A DNA stretch of 64,000 nucleotides from DASWUZ01 sp036401375 (GTDB lineage Bacteria > Acidobacteriota > Terriglobia > Terriglobales > Acidobacteriaceae). The notes under the pieces are model-generated. The model made no database searches, was not told the origin of the DNA, and saw nothing but the letters and a program-made list of their open reading frames with translations. Below, piece after piece: positions 30,173-39,093 of this stretch (positions are counted from its first letter, which is position 1; each line of letters begins with the position of its first letter). The stretch lies in contig DASWVB010000027.1 of assembly GCA_036401375.1 (NCBI GenBank), positions 124,001 to 188,000 of the forward strand, read 5' to 3'. Made by a program: the position numbers and the translations under genes.

Positions 30173-31482
30173 ACACCAACCAGTTCGCTCGCGTGCTTTT
30201 TAACATAAGGACAGGGCCTGCCGTCGAGGTGGTCCTCGAACTCTTTGCGGAACTTCTTCACAAACGCAATCGTCGGCATCGCCGCCGCATCGCCCAGCGG
30301 GCAAAACGTCCTGCCCATCATGTTCTCAGCTAGGTACTTGATGTTGTCGATGTCCTTGGCCACTCCACCGCCCGAGTGAAACCGCGTGAGCGTCTTCTTC
30401 AGCCAGTCTGTTCCTTCGCGGCACGGGATGCACCATCCACAGCTCTCGTGCTGGTAAAACTTCATCGTGCGCAGCGCGAACTCAACCATGCAGGTAGTAT
30501 CGTCCAGCACGACGACGCCGCCCGAGCCCAGCATGCTGCCGGCCTTACCCACCTGGTCGAAATCCATGCCGATATCGATCTCACTGGGCAGCAGGCACGG
30601 CGTCGACGAGCCGCCGGGCACGACGGCCTTTAGCTGGCGGCCGTTGGGGATGCCTCCGCCTACCTCGTAGATCATCTTCTCGAGGTTGTAGCCCATTGGC
30701 AGTTCGTAGACGCCCGGTCGAGCCACGTGGCCGCTCAGGCAGAAAAGGCGCGTCCCGCCGTTGCGCTCCGTTCCAAGCTTCGCATACTCGGCGCCTCCGA
30801 TGCGCAGCACGTGGGGCACGGTCGCCAGCGTCTCTGCGTTGTTGATTACAGTGGGCCCGCCGTACAGCCCAACGACGGCCGGGAACGGAGGACGAATCCG
30901 CGGAATGCCGCGCTTACCCTCAAGCGACTCCATCAGCGCCGACTCTTCGCCGACCTCGTAAGCGCCCGCCCCAGTGTGCGAAACGATGTCAAAATCCATG
31001 TCGCTGCCGAAGATGCTCTTGCCAAGAAAGCCGCGCTCGTAAGCCTCGGCGATCGCGCGCTCCATGATCTTGAGCAGATAACGGTACTCGCCTCGCAGGT
31101 AGATGAACCCCATCTTTGCGCCGATTGCCCGGCCCGCGATAATCACGCCCTCGATCACCGAATGAGGATCGTGCTCGAAGATCAGCCTGTCCTTGCAGGT
31201 TCCAGGCTCACTCTCATCGCCGTTGACCAGAACATACTTCGGCCGATCGCCTCCCTTAGGGACAAAAGACCACTTCATGCCGGTCGGGAAGCCGGCGCCG
31301 CCTCGGCCGCGCAGGTTCGAGGCTTTCATCTCCGCGATGATCCACTCCGGGCCCTGCTCGATCGCTCTGCGTGCAGACTGGTAGCCATCGAGTTCGAGGT
31401 ACTTGTCGATAGCCGTTGCACCCTGGCCAAAGCGGTACGAGAGCACCTTCACTTCATCGGGATGTGAGGTAAGTGTCGCCAT
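30169..31482 (-). CDS. nuoF: NADH-quinone oxidoreductase subunit F
   Basis: NADH- and FMN-binding subunit, 437 residues. FMN/NADH motifs: LRGRGGAGFPTGMKW, YVLVNGDESEPGTCKDR and YEVGEESALMESLEG. The N3 [4Fe-4S] cluster ligands are in ESCGWCIPCREGTDWL with a fourth Cys in GRTFCPLGDAAA. The start at 31482 shares one base with the nuoE stop. Length and motifs are normal; the hicA remnant begins at its stop codon. Confidence 0.96.
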   Translation of the reverse strand: MATLTSHPDEVKVLSYRFGQGATAIDKYLELDGYQSARRAIEQGPEWIIAEMKASNLRGRGGAGFPTGMKWSFVPKGGDRPKYVLVNGDESEPGTCKDRLIFEHDPHSVIEGVIIAGRAIGAKMGFIYLRGEYRYLLKIMERAIAEAYERGFLGKSIFGSDMDFDIVSHTGAGAYEVGEESALMESLEGKRGIPRIRPPFPAVVGLYGGPTVINNAETLATVPHVLRIGGAEYAKLGTERNGGTRLFCLSGHVARPGVYELPMGYNLEKMIYEVGGGIPNGRQLKAVVPGGSSTPCLLPSEIDIGMDFDQVGKAGSMLGSGGVVVLDDTTCMVEFALRTMKFYQHESCGWCIPCREGTDWLKKTLTRFHSGGGVAKDIDNIKYLAENMMGRTFCPLGDAAAMPTIAFVKKFRKEFEDHLDGRPCPYVKKHASELVGV

Positions 31483-32039
31483 TATGCCCTCGCCCCGTTC
31501 GTGCTTTCGTCGCTCGACTTCACACGGTACTGATCGAGAACGAGGTCCATCGACTCCGGCGTAAGATTCTCATGGAAGTCGTAATTCACCTGCACCGCCG
31601 GCGCCCAGCTGCAGGCACCGATACATTCGACTTCTTCCAGCGAAAATATCCCGTCCGCTGTCGTCTGCCTATTCTCGACCCCTAACCGCTGCTTGCAATG
31701 TTCAAACAGCTCGTTTGCACCTCGCAGCATGCAGCTGATGTTGGTACAAACCTGCACGTGATACTTGCCGACGGGCTTGGTCCGCAGCAGCGAGTAGTAG
31801 CTGATTACGTTAAGTACTTCAAGACTAGTTAGGCCGACACGCGCTGCCAGTTCCGCAATCACGGCTTCGGAGATGTAGCCAACCTCATCCTGCGCATAGA
31901 GCAGCATCGGGATCAGCGCCGAGCGACGCACCGGGTAGAGTGTCACCAGCTTATCGAAGCGGGCGGCCAACTCCGGCGAAAACATAGTATGCCCTGCGAA
32001 TTGTCCGTTCACGTCCATCAGGCGCTTTCCTAGAGCCAC
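31482..32039 (-). CDS. nuoE: NADH-quinone oxidoreductase subunit E
   Basis: Thioredoxin-like [2Fe-2S] subunit, 185 residues. The ligands are CTNISC (near residue 100) and CIGAC (near 140), as in NuoE. Internal Met8 (MDVNG) and Met19 (MFSPEL) are alternative starts; the N-terminal 18 residues are not conserved. Lies 23 bases after the small unknown gene and immediately before nuoF. Confidence 0.95.
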   Translation of the reverse strand: MALGKRLMDVNGQFAGHTMFSPELAARFDKLVTLYPVRRSALIPMLLYAQDEVGYISEAVIAELAARVGLTSLEVLNVISYYSLLRTKPVGKYHVQVCTNISCMLRGANELFEHCKQRLGVENRQTTADGIFSLEEVECIGACSWAPAVQVNYDFHENLTPESMDLVLDQYRVKSSDESTNGARA

Positions 32040-32062
32040 CGCAACTCTGCGGATTTGGCGTG

Positions 32063-32443
32063 CTACATCTCGTCGAAGATCTTGGCCGTGAATGCCTCGG
32101 CCGCTACTTCCAACTCCAGCTTACCCTTACGATCGCTGAACTCCACCATGCTATCGGCGCCGATTCGGAAGCTCCCTTTACTGAGCACGCGTCCTCGATC
32201 AGGCGCCTCTTCTATCAGACGCCACTCGCCGATTCCAGACGTCTCGCAGTCCGTCACACATTCGATCGCGAGCATCCGTCCCTCGCTCGCGATTGTTACA
32301 CGGCCCTCTTTGCCTTGCGTTACCGCGGGTGAGCCGCCGATCTTGCCAAGCTCATGTCCTGCCACATAAGACAGGATCAGTGAGACCAGCGACACCCACA
32401 ACTCGCCTATGACCTTCCGTTCATTAACAATTGTCAGCGTCAT
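32063..32443 (-). CDS. Small unknown protein inside the nuo operon
   Basis: 126 residues, no homolog recognised. It has one moderately hydrophobic stretch (LWVSLVSLILSYVAGHELG) and a charged, beta-rich C-terminal half (GRVTIASEGRMLAIECVTDC, KGKLELEVAAEAFTAKIFDE). No Fe-S or nucleotide motif. Its ATG overlaps the nuoD stop (ATGA) and nuoE follows 23 bases on, so it must be made together with complex I. It could be an assembly or accessory factor; the sequence shows no more than that. Confidence 0.7.
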   Translation of the reverse strand: MTLTIVNERKVIGELWVSLVSLILSYVAGHELGKIGGSPAVTQGKEGRVTIASEGRMLAIECVTDCETSGIGEWRLIEEAPDRGRVLSKGSFRIGADSMVEFSDRKGKLELEVAAEAFTAKIFDEM

Positions 32444-33663
32444 CGATCGATCTCCCCCAGGACAATATCAATCGACCCGATTACGGCGACAACATCCGCC
32501 AGCAGCCGTCCCTGGCACATCGTCTGCAGCGCCTGCAGTGTAGCGAAGGAGGGATTCCGCATGTGCACGCGATAGGGCTTCGCCGTCCCGTCGCTTACCA
32601 CGTAGTAGCCCATCTCGCCGCGCGGGGATTCGATGGCCTGGTAGACCTCGCCGGCGGGCACCGCAAAGCCCTCCGTCACGATTTTGAAGTGGTAGATGAG
32701 CGACTCCATCTGGGTCTTCATCTTCTCGCGGTCCGGCAGCACGACCTTGGGAGCATCGGCCTTGATCGGGCCGCCAGGCATGCCGTCGAGCGCCTGCTGG
32801 CAGATCTTCACCGACTCCCGCATCTCGTCGATGCGTACGACGTATCGCGCCCACACATCACCATCGTTTGAGACCGGCACTTTGAACTGGAACTTTTCAT
32901 ACCCCGAATAAGGCATGTCGCGGCGCAGGTCCCAATCGACTCCGCTGGCCCGCAGCGGCGGCCCCGTCACTCCCAGGGCAATCGCATCGGCCGCGCTCAG
33001 ATACCCGACACCCTGGGTACGATTGATCCAGATTGGATTACCCGTGAGCAGGTTGACATACTCGTCTATCTTCTCCGGAAGAATATTCAACAGCGCCTGC
33101 ACCCGGTCAAAGAAGTCGAGCGGCGGCTCGAGCGAGAGCCCGCCAACGCGGAAGTAAGATGTCATCATCCGCTGGCCCGAGACATGCTCAAAGATTCGTA
33201 GAATCTCCTCGCGCTCGCGAAAGGTGTAGAGGAACATAGTCAGCGCGCCAATATCCATGGCGTGCGTCCCCAGCCAGACCAGGTGAGAATTGAGCCGTGT
33301 CAGCTCGTTCAGCAGCACCCGCAGGTACATCGCCTGCGGCGGAACCTCGATCGCCAGCAGCTTCTCGACCGCGAGGCAGTAGCAGAGGTTGTTCGACATC
33401 GGGCTGAGGTAGTCGATGCGGTCCGTCAGCGGCACCACCTGCTGGTAAAACTTGGCCTCGCAGGTCTTTTCGATCCCCGTGTGCAGGTAGCCAATGTCCG
33501 GGACCACACGGATCACCGTCTCGCCGTCAATCTCGAGCACCAGGCGCAACACCCCGTGGGTGGACGGATGCTGCGGCCCCATGTTCAAGACCATGGTGCT
33601 GTCTTTGGTACCGTCGTTGGGCCGCTCGGCGATCAGCGACTCGGTCGAGACAAACTCGGTCAT
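32440..33663 (-). CDS. nuoD: NADH-quinone oxidoreductase subunit D
   Basis: 49-kDa quinone-site subunit, 407 residues from the ATG at 33663, which shares one base with the nuoC stop (TGATG); the longer frame upstream lies within nuoC. Conserved parts include MGPQHPSTHGVLRL, GYLHTGIEKTCE, the quinone-tyrosine region of DRIDYLSPMSNNL, and MEGGP-like closing segment DIVLGEIDR. NuoD works together with NuoB, whose gene is not present in this operon. Confidence 0.95.
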   Translation of the reverse strand: MTEFVSTESLIAERPNDGTKDSTMVLNMGPQHPSTHGVLRLVLEIDGETVIRVVPDIGYLHTGIEKTCEAKFYQQVVPLTDRIDYLSPMSNNLCYCLAVEKLLAIEVPPQAMYLRVLLNELTRLNSHLVWLGTHAMDIGALTMFLYTFREREEILRIFEHVSGQRMMTSYFRVGGLSLEPPLDFFDRVQALLNILPEKIDEYVNLLTGNPIWINRTQGVGYLSAADAIALGVTGPPLRASGVDWDLRRDMPYSGYEKFQFKVPVSNDGDVWARYVVRIDEMRESVKICQQALDGMPGGPIKADAPKVVLPDREKMKTQMESLIYHFKIVTEGFAVPAGEVYQAIESPRGEMGYYVVSDGTAKPYRVHMRNPSFATLQALQTMCQGRLLADVVAVIGSIDIVLGEIDR

Positions 33664-34202
33664 CAGCGGTAGCCCTCTACCGGATAATCCTTGCGCAGGG
33701 GATGACCCTCCCATTCCTCGGGCATCATGATGCGTCGCATGTTAGGGTGCCCGGCAAAACGCACGCCGAAGAGGTCAAACACCTCGCGCTCATAAAAATT
33801 TGCCGAAGGCCACACGGAGGCGATGCTGTCGACTACCGGATCCATGCTCGCAACCATGACCTTCAGCCGCAGCCGCTCCTTCAAACTGTGCGAAAGGATG
33901 TGGTAGGTCACCTGGAAGCGCGGCTCGCTCGGGTACCAGTCAACGCAGGTCACATCTTCCAGGAAGTTGTAGCCGGCCGCCTGCACCGAGCGGCAGGCCT
34001 CCCGGATATCGTGGCCGGCGATCGTCAGGCTCATCTCTTGGAGCGCGAATGCAGCGTCAGTTATTGCATCCGGCTTCCACGCCAGCAGGGAAGTGATCGC
34101 TCGGTTCGCAGGATGGCCACTGAGAACCTCATCCCTGGGCGACTGTGCGGCCACTGGCCCCCCATCCACTCCAGGCTCTGCATTGATAGGTGTGTCAGCC
34201 AT
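33663..34202 (-). CDS. nuoC: NADH-quinone oxidoreductase subunit C
   Basis: 30-kDa peripheral subunit, 179 residues from the ATG at 34202, four bases after nuoA; the longer open frame upstream overlaps nuoA and is unlikely. The family signature is seen in NFYEREVFDLFGVRFAGHPNMRRIMMPEEW followed by HPLRKDYPVEG (read in two parts). It has about 45 extra N-terminal residues of low complexity. nuoC and nuoD are separate genes here, not fused. nuoB, usually between nuoA and nuoC, is absent. Confidence 0.95.
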   Translation of the reverse strand: MADTPINAEPGVDGGPVAAQSPRDEVLSGHPANRAITSLLAWKPDAITDAAFALQEMSLTIAGHDIREACRSVQAAGYNFLEDVTCVDWYPSEPRFQVTYHILSHSLKERLRLKVMVASMDPVVDSIASVWPSANFYEREVFDLFGVRFAGHPNMRRIMMPEEWEGHPLRKDYPVEGYR

Positions 34203-34206
34203 GGAT

Positions 34207-34614
34207 CTAGAGGTCTGCCTTGTCGCTGGACCAGTCCAGCACGCCCTTCTTCCAGATGTAGAAGAAGCCAACCAGCACGAAGCCGAGGTAGACGATCATC
34301 TCCCAGAAGCCAAAGAAGCGCGAGCCCATCAGCGCCGGCAGCTCGCGATATACGACCGCCCACGGCAGCAGGAACACGACTTCGACGTCAAAGAGGATGA
34401 AGAGCATAGCCACCATATAGAAGCGAACAGAAAACCGGCCCCTGGCATCCCCTTCAGCGGGAATTCCGCACTCGTATGCGGCGTTCTTGGCCTTCGAGTT
34501 GCGGTGCCGCCCGATGAACCAGGACCCCGCAACCATCCCAGCTCCCATGCCGGTGGCGAGCAGAATCTGCAGCAGCAGGGGCAGATAATTCGAATAGTAG
34601 TTGGCAGATTGCAT
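34207..34614 (-). CDS. nuoA: NADH-quinone oxidoreductase subunit A
   Basis: First gene of the operon; membrane subunit of 135 residues with three helices. Motifs: YECGIPAEGDARGRFSVRFY and FDVEVVFLLPWAV, as in NuoA. The start at 34614 is 45 bases downstream of the likely -10 box. The Shine-Dalgarno site is poor. Confidence 0.95.
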   Translation of the reverse strand: MQSANYYSNYLPLLLQILLATGMGAGMVAGSWFIGRHRNSKAKNAAYECGIPAEGDARGRFSVRFYMVAMLFILFDVEVVFLLPWAVVYRELPALMGSRFFGFWEMIVYLGFVLVGFFYIWKKGVLDWSSDKADL

Positions 34615-34659
34615 TAAGGAGAGTCTATCGCGGGCCGGAGCGCAGCGGGCCCTGTTACG

Positions 34660-34688
34660 ACTCTAGTTTTTCATCCCCTCGTAGTCAA
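34660..34688 (-). promoter_or_regulatory. Probable sigma-70-type promoter of the nuo operon
   Basis: On the minus strand TTGACT (34688-34683), a 17-base spacer, then TAGAGT (34665-34660), 45 bases before nuoA. It is the best-matched promoter in the window. The region is shared with the divergent ThiS-like gene at 34752. Confidence 0.6.
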
Positions 34689-34751
34689 GCCGTCGCGATC
34701 ACCCGATGGTAGGTTCAAGAACAACGGAAGGGCAGTGTTACGCTTTTAGGG

Positions 34752-34958
34752 ATGCAAATCACGATGAACGGAGAGCCGCGCCTCTTCCCCGATCTAAACG
34801 CCGGGGCTACTCTAGCAGACCTGATTTCCAGCCTGGAACTTAAGGGCGACCGAATCGCGGTGGAGCACAACGGCGCTATCATCCAGCGCAAAGACTGGTC
34901 GACCCATCCAGTAGCCGAAAATGACCGGCTTGAAGTCGTGCATTTCGTAGGCGGCGGT
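34752..34958 (+). other. thiS: ThiS-like ubiquitin-fold segment without own stop
   Basis: 69 codons that match sulfur carrier protein ThiS over its whole length (MQITMNGEPRLFPD, LADLISSLEL, DRIAVEHNGAIIQRKDW, EVVHFVGGG). In the thiazole pathway ThiF adenylates the free C-terminal Gly and sulfur is loaded on it; here the Gly is followed by Thr-Glu-Ser-Ala instead of a stop. No thiF, thiG or JAMM protease gene is nearby. Confidence 0.65.
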
Positions 34959-36119
34959 ACAGAATCAGCTCCCAGTTCGTGCGCAAGGGCAAGTCCCGGA
35001 CACCGGGTTCGTTCCGCTCCATCCCCGACGCTTGACATGGTGATCTTGAGGACCGCGGCCCGGCGGCAAGGCATGAAAACACGGGCGGCGGCGCTCTTTC
35101 TGCCCGCGTTCATCGTGTTCGGAACTACTATAGTCAACGCGCAAGACCCTGCCGCGCCCCAGGTCAGGTCATATGCATCAGCATCCATCAACCAGCTCGA
35201 TCCTGCGCATCCGAGCGCCCCGATGGGTCAGCCGACCATTGTAGTTAACGAAATCAGACCGGGATCCGACCTCAAGATCGTAGCTTACGGCGACAGTCGC
35301 TTCACTGACCCTGCCGACGATACCGATGCGTCCCCTCGTCCTCGCAAATGGCTCGTGGATCGCATCGCCAAAGAGGCGCCGGACGCCATCTTCTTCTCTG
35401 GAGACATGCCATTCATGGGCGACGACCCGGCCGACTGGCAGGTCTTCCAGCATGAGACGGAGCCCTGGCGCGCTGCCCACCTCCGCCTCTACCCGGCCAT
35501 AGGAAACCACGAGCTTGCCCGGGACCCGATGCGCGGTCTGCAGAACTACTTTGCCAACTTTCCCTACCTTCACGAACACCGCTGGTACTCGGTCCAGTTA
35601 GGCAACGTCTACCTCATCGTGCTCGACTCCTTCTGGGCGCCTGTTCCCGGAACTGCGCAGCGCCAGTGGCTGGAATCGCAGCTCGCCAATCTGCCCGCTA
35701 CGGCAGACTTCGTCTTCTTCCTCTCGCATATGCCGCTGGTTACCGACATCCAGACGCAGATGGCCGTCAGCCTCCCCACTCCCGACCAGATCGAGCTGCG
35801 CAACTATATAGAGGGGCAGAGCCAGCACTCGCACGCCAAATTTGTCGTAGTCAACGGCCATATCCACAACTACGAGCGGTACGAGAGGAAGGGTGTCAGC
35901 TACATCGTCACCGGGGGCGGCGGAGCCAAGCCTTACCCCGTCATGGTGCGCGCCAACGACGATCTATACCAGCAACCCGGCTTTCCCAACTTTCACTACC
36001 TGGTCATTGAGGTACACGGAAAACACGCAAAGGTAACCATGAACCGCATCATTGACCCGCAGGCCGAGTTGCTCAAGTCCGAGGTCAGAGAGACCTTCAC
36101 TCTGGACGCGAAGGAATAA
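34752..36119 (+). CDS. ThiS-like domain joined in frame to a calcineurin-like metallophosphoesterase
   Basis: One open frame of 455 codons with two unlike parts. Residues 1-69 are a full ThiS/sulfur-carrier domain ending VVHFVGGG. No stop follows; a low-complexity linker leads to a second part from Met108 (35073) with a signal peptide (AALFLPAFIVFGTTIVNAQ). That part has phosphoesterase motifs VAYGDSRFTD, FFSGDMPFMGDD, AIGNHE, LSHMPL and VVNGHIHNYER; the usual GDxH is GDSR. An exported enzyme cannot easily have ThiS at its front, so either translation starts again at 35037/35073 or the ThiS stop was lost. Both readings are kept here. Confidence 0.75.
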   Translation: MQITMNGEPRLFPDLNAGATLADLISSLELKGDRIAVEHNGAIIQRKDWSTHPVAENDRLEVVHFVGGGTESAPSSCARASPGHRVRSAPSPTLDMVILRTAARRQGMKTRAAALFLPAFIVFGTTIVNAQDPAAPQVRSYASASINQLDPAHPSAPMGQPTIVVNEIRPGSDLKIVAYGDSRFTDPADDTDASPRPRKWLVDRIAKEAPDAIFFSGDMPFMGDDPADWQVFQHETEPWRAAHLRLYPAIGNHELARDPMRGLQNYFANFPYLHEHRWYSVQLGNVYLIVLDSFWAPVPGTAQRQWLESQLANLPATADFVFFLSHMPLVTDIQTQMAVSLPTPDQIELRNYIEGQSQHSHAKFVVVNGHIHNYERYERKGVSYIVTGGGGAKPYPVMVRANDDLYQQPGFPNFHYLVIEVHGKHAKVTMNRIIDPQAELLKSEVRETFTLDAKE

Positions 36120-36250
36120 GGGAGAGCGACAAGTGGTGCTCAATTTCCAGCCGACGCAAGGCTGACCCGACCCGCACCGCACGATCAAGCGGCTCCACCC
36201 GCTGGACCGATGGATGAATCCTCCAAGAGTAACAGGCAGGTCGATACAGC

Positions 36251-37693
36251 TCAGGCTGACTCGGCGAGCGCCAGCAATAGCAACAGTATGCGGCGGAGTC
36301 CGAGCTCTCGATTACGCGCGTCGTACCACTCACTGCTGGTGTGGACGCCGCCGCCTTCACCCCCCGCACCGATGCTGAGAGCCTCCCTGCCCAGCGAGAG
36401 AGGTATGTTGGCATCCGTAGAGGCTGATCGCTCTCCAGTGTGAATGCCGAGATGACGATCCACGGCAAGCAGTGTCTCGAGAATCCTGGCTCCCGGGGCG
36501 AGCCGCCCCGCTGGGCGATCTCCTATCTTCTCGACGCTCAGCCGGAGTTGACCCGACCTGCTCTGTCCAAGAGTGACGCCGTTCGTCGACCGCGCGCGAT
36601 GAGCAGACGTCAGCAAGTCGATCGCAAGACGGTTACTCGCCCCACCTGCATTGCCTCTCCCGGACAAATCAGGCCGTTGCTGTTGTACTTCGCCGGGCAC
36701 AGGGCTTGAGCTTGCATCTCCGGAGTTCACGGCGAATACCGCATCCTCCAGGGCGCGGTGCAGTTCGACCTCGAGCCGGATGAGCTCTTCGGCGTCTGTG
36801 GAGCGTAGATCGAAGCGAGCCGAAGCGACTTCAGGAATCGAGTTCACCGACGTGCCGCCTTCGATGGTTCCTACATTCCAGCGGGTATCTTCCCGCACCG
36901 GCTGTTTCGCAAGACTGGCGATCGCCCGGCTCATTGCCACGATAGGATTGGGTCGCCCGGCATCGCTCCACGAGTGTCCCCCGGATCCCTCGATCGTCGC
37001 CAGGTACCTCCGGCTCCCCACGGCACTGGTGACGGCGAGTTCGTGGCCGGCTCCGTCAATCACCAGGTGAGCGAGAATGATTGGGGACTTCATCCTCTGA
37101 CCTCCAGCGGGAGCCAAGTCAACGGGAGAGGAAAGATCGCGCTGCTGTTTCAAGGCCTGCGAGTAGAGCTGGCGCATGCCGCGCAAGTCGCCTTCGCCCT
37201 CTTCTCCCACGTTGCCGGCAAACAGCAGGTCACAGGGGACGGCAATGCCGCCGTGTCGCAGGGCCGCGGCAATGGCCAGCAGGGCCACTATCCCTGCCCC
37301 GTTATCGCAGGCGCCCGGAGCGGTGAGCCGGTCGCCCTCGACTTTAGACCGAATTGGCGTGGCCAGCGGAAACACCGTGTCTATATGCGCCGAGACCAGC
37401 ACGCACCTTTCGCCTGTCCCACGATCCACGGAAGAGGCCGCATAGGTCCCGAGAGCATTACCAGCCGCGTCTATGCCGACCTTAGTCAGGCCGAGCTCGC
37501 GAAAGCGGTCCGCCAGCCACTCCGCACGCGCCGATTCGCTAAAGGGAGGCGCGGCGATCGCTACTACCTCCGCCTGCCACTGCATGATCTTTGGCCCGTG
37601 CAGGTGCAGCCACTGAAAGGCCAGATGGACGCCGCGTTGTTCCGCCAGCTGACTTACACGGGAGAAGGCTGCTGGGCGGCGTAGGGCGCGCAT
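36251..37693 (-). CDS. M20 family metallopeptidase
   Basis: 480 residues from the ATG at 37693, 28 bases after truA; the longer frame upstream overlaps truA. Zinc-binding positions of M20 peptidases are present: SAHIDTVF (His and Asp), PGACDNGAGI (bridging Asp), GNVGEEGEGDLRG (catalytic Glu and zinc Glu) and GGGVHTSSEWYD (last His). A dimerisation lid domain lies about residues 210-330. There is an unusual Ser/Gln-rich insert (about residues 345-395) with no counterpart in most members. No signal peptide is clear. Such enzymes cleave small peptides or acyl amino acids; the substrate is unknown. Confidence 0.85.
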   Translation of the reverse strand: MRALRRPAAFSRVSQLAEQRGVHLAFQWLHLHGPKIMQWQAEVVAIAAPPFSESARAEWLADRFRELGLTKVGIDAAGNALGTYAASSVDRGTGERCVLVSAHIDTVFPLATPIRSKVEGDRLTAPGACDNGAGIVALLAIAAALRHGGIAVPCDLLFAGNVGEEGEGDLRGMRQLYSQALKQQRDLSSPVDLAPAGGQRMKSPIILAHLVIDGAGHELAVTSAVGSRRYLATIEGSGGHSWSDAGRPNPIVAMSRAIASLAKQPVREDTRWNVGTIEGGTSVNSIPEVASARFDLRSTDAEELIRLEVELHRALEDAVFAVNSGDASSSPVPGEVQQQRPDLSGRGNAGGASNRLAIDLLTSAHRARSTNGVTLGQSRSGQLRLSVEKIGDRPAGRLAPGARILETLLAVDRHLGIHTGERSASTDANIPLSLGREALSIGAGGEGGGVHTSSEWYDARNRELGLRRILLLLLALAESA

Positions 37694-37721
37694 GACGCTA
37701 AGGTTAGCACCCGGCCGTCCA

Positions 37722-38639
37722 TTAGAGGTGGATCGACGCAGCAAGCTCATCCGTGGCGTCGTAACCAACAGATACAAGAAACAGCCCGCGGGAGGGGGCC
37801 GTCGGGCCAGCCGCATGCCTGGCTTTCGCCGCCAGCACCTGTTGTATCGCTCCGGCGTCGATCAAGCCACGGCCTGCATCGAGAAACGTCCCAACCAGGT
37901 TGCGCACCATGTGGTGCAGAAAGCCATCGCCTCTGACGCGATAGATGAGCAAGTCACCGTCCGGTGAGCTTTCCTTCCGCCAGCCTGACTCCAGCAGCAG
38001 ACGCACATTTCCTCGAGCGGGATGACCCGCCTTTCGATCCGGAGCATCCACTGCCGGGTCTTCAGGGCGGGAGGCGAAAGCCGTCCTCTGCGTTCGATCG
38101 GGCTCGGTCGCCGCGAAGGAGGCAAAATCGTGTTCTCCCAGAACCATCGCCGCCGCGCTCTGCATGGACTGCCCATCAAGCGGCGCGGTGTAGCAATAGA
38201 CGTAGCGGGCCAGGAATGGAGGACAGATCTCGCCACGGAAGATGCGATATTCGTAGGTCTTGCTGGTTGCACTGTGCCGGGCGTGAAAGCCGATGGTCAT
38301 GCGTTGCGCATCAAGAACTCGGATTGACGGCGGGAGTGTGCGGTTCAGGGCGCGAACCAAGTTTCCGGGAGGAATGGGCGCGTCAAGCCGCATGGAGGCG
38401 ACCTGGGCTAGCGCATGCACGCCCGCATCGGTGCGCCCTGACCCTTGTGGCAGCACTTGCTCACCCGTCACGCGTTCAATCGCTGCCGCCAACTCGCCTT
38501 GAACGGTCAGCAGCCCGGGCTGCACCTGCCAGCCGTTGAAGTCGGAGCCATCGTAGGAAAGCACAAGCTTCCATGTAGTGCCGGGAGTCCCGCTCGAAGG
38601 AGCTTCGTTCGAGGTGGACGTGGAAGCATCGAGCGGCAT
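37722..38639 (-). CDS. truA: tRNA pseudouridine synthase A
   Basis: 305 residues. Converts uridines 38-40 of the tRNA anticodon arm to pseudouridine. The catalytic Asp is in GRTDAGVHALAQ; LSYDGSDFNGWQVQPG, ARHSATSKTYEYRI and GDGFLHHMVRNLVGTF are typical family motifs. An insert of about 35 residues between the two last blocks (RTAFASRPEDPAVDAPDRKA) and a Ser/Thr-rich N-terminal 20 residues are unusual. It is followed by the M20 gene on the same strand. Confidence 0.93.
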   Translation of the reverse strand: MPLDASTSTSNEAPSSGTPGTTWKLVLSYDGSDFNGWQVQPGLLTVQGELAAAIERVTGEQVLPQGSGRTDAGVHALAQVASMRLDAPIPPGNLVRALNRTLPPSIRVLDAQRMTIGFHARHSATSKTYEYRIFRGEICPPFLARYVYCYTAPLDGQSMQSAAAMVLGEHDFASFAATEPDRTQRTAFASRPEDPAVDAPDRKAGHPARGNVRLLLESGWRKESSPDGDLLIYRVRGDGFLHHMVRNLVGTFLDAGRGLIDAGAIQQVLAAKARHAAGPTAPSRGLFLVSVGYDATDELAASIHL

Positions 38640-39093
38640 GCAGGGCGCTCCTCCGAATGCTCTCTGAAGATAGCAGCCGATCGGATGGTCGCGGTCAGGT
38701 ATAGCAACTCCCTGTGCGGCACGTAGATCTCGAACTGCTGCGATGACGGGCTAATTGCTAGCACGCCTGCGACTGATGGTCGCTACGATATACTCAACTC
38801 GATTTCCGATGATCAGTTGGACGGCAAGTCCGGCCTACTTTGGCCGAGTTGAGGACCTTGGCGAACTGCGCTCGTGTGCTCTCTTAGGCGCTGTCTTTCA
38901 GATTGAGGAGCGTAGTCGGGAACGAAGCGCGAGTTCGGAGCGTATTGAAGTGTGCCGGCAAGTCCGGTTCCCAGTGAGGTAACCTGGTGACCGTTTGCGG
39001 CGAAGAGAAAGAGTCGAAGCACGAGCATGTTGCGTCATTGACTGCAGCGCGCACGTATATAAGGGCGATTGACAGGAACGCGGGGAAGGGTGA
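38640..39093. other. Intergenic region between truA and TolC-family gene
   Basis: 454 bases between divergent genes; no gene supported. It contains the 12-base direct repeat CGGCAAGTCCGG at 38822-38833 and 38956-38967, 134 bases apart, and an AT-richer TATATAAGG stretch at about 39057. No clear promoter pair. Confidence 0.35.

Noticed and set aside
38822..38967. Two copies of CGGCAAGTCCGG as an operator pair
   Set aside because: Only two copies, 134 bases apart, no symmetry; could be chance.
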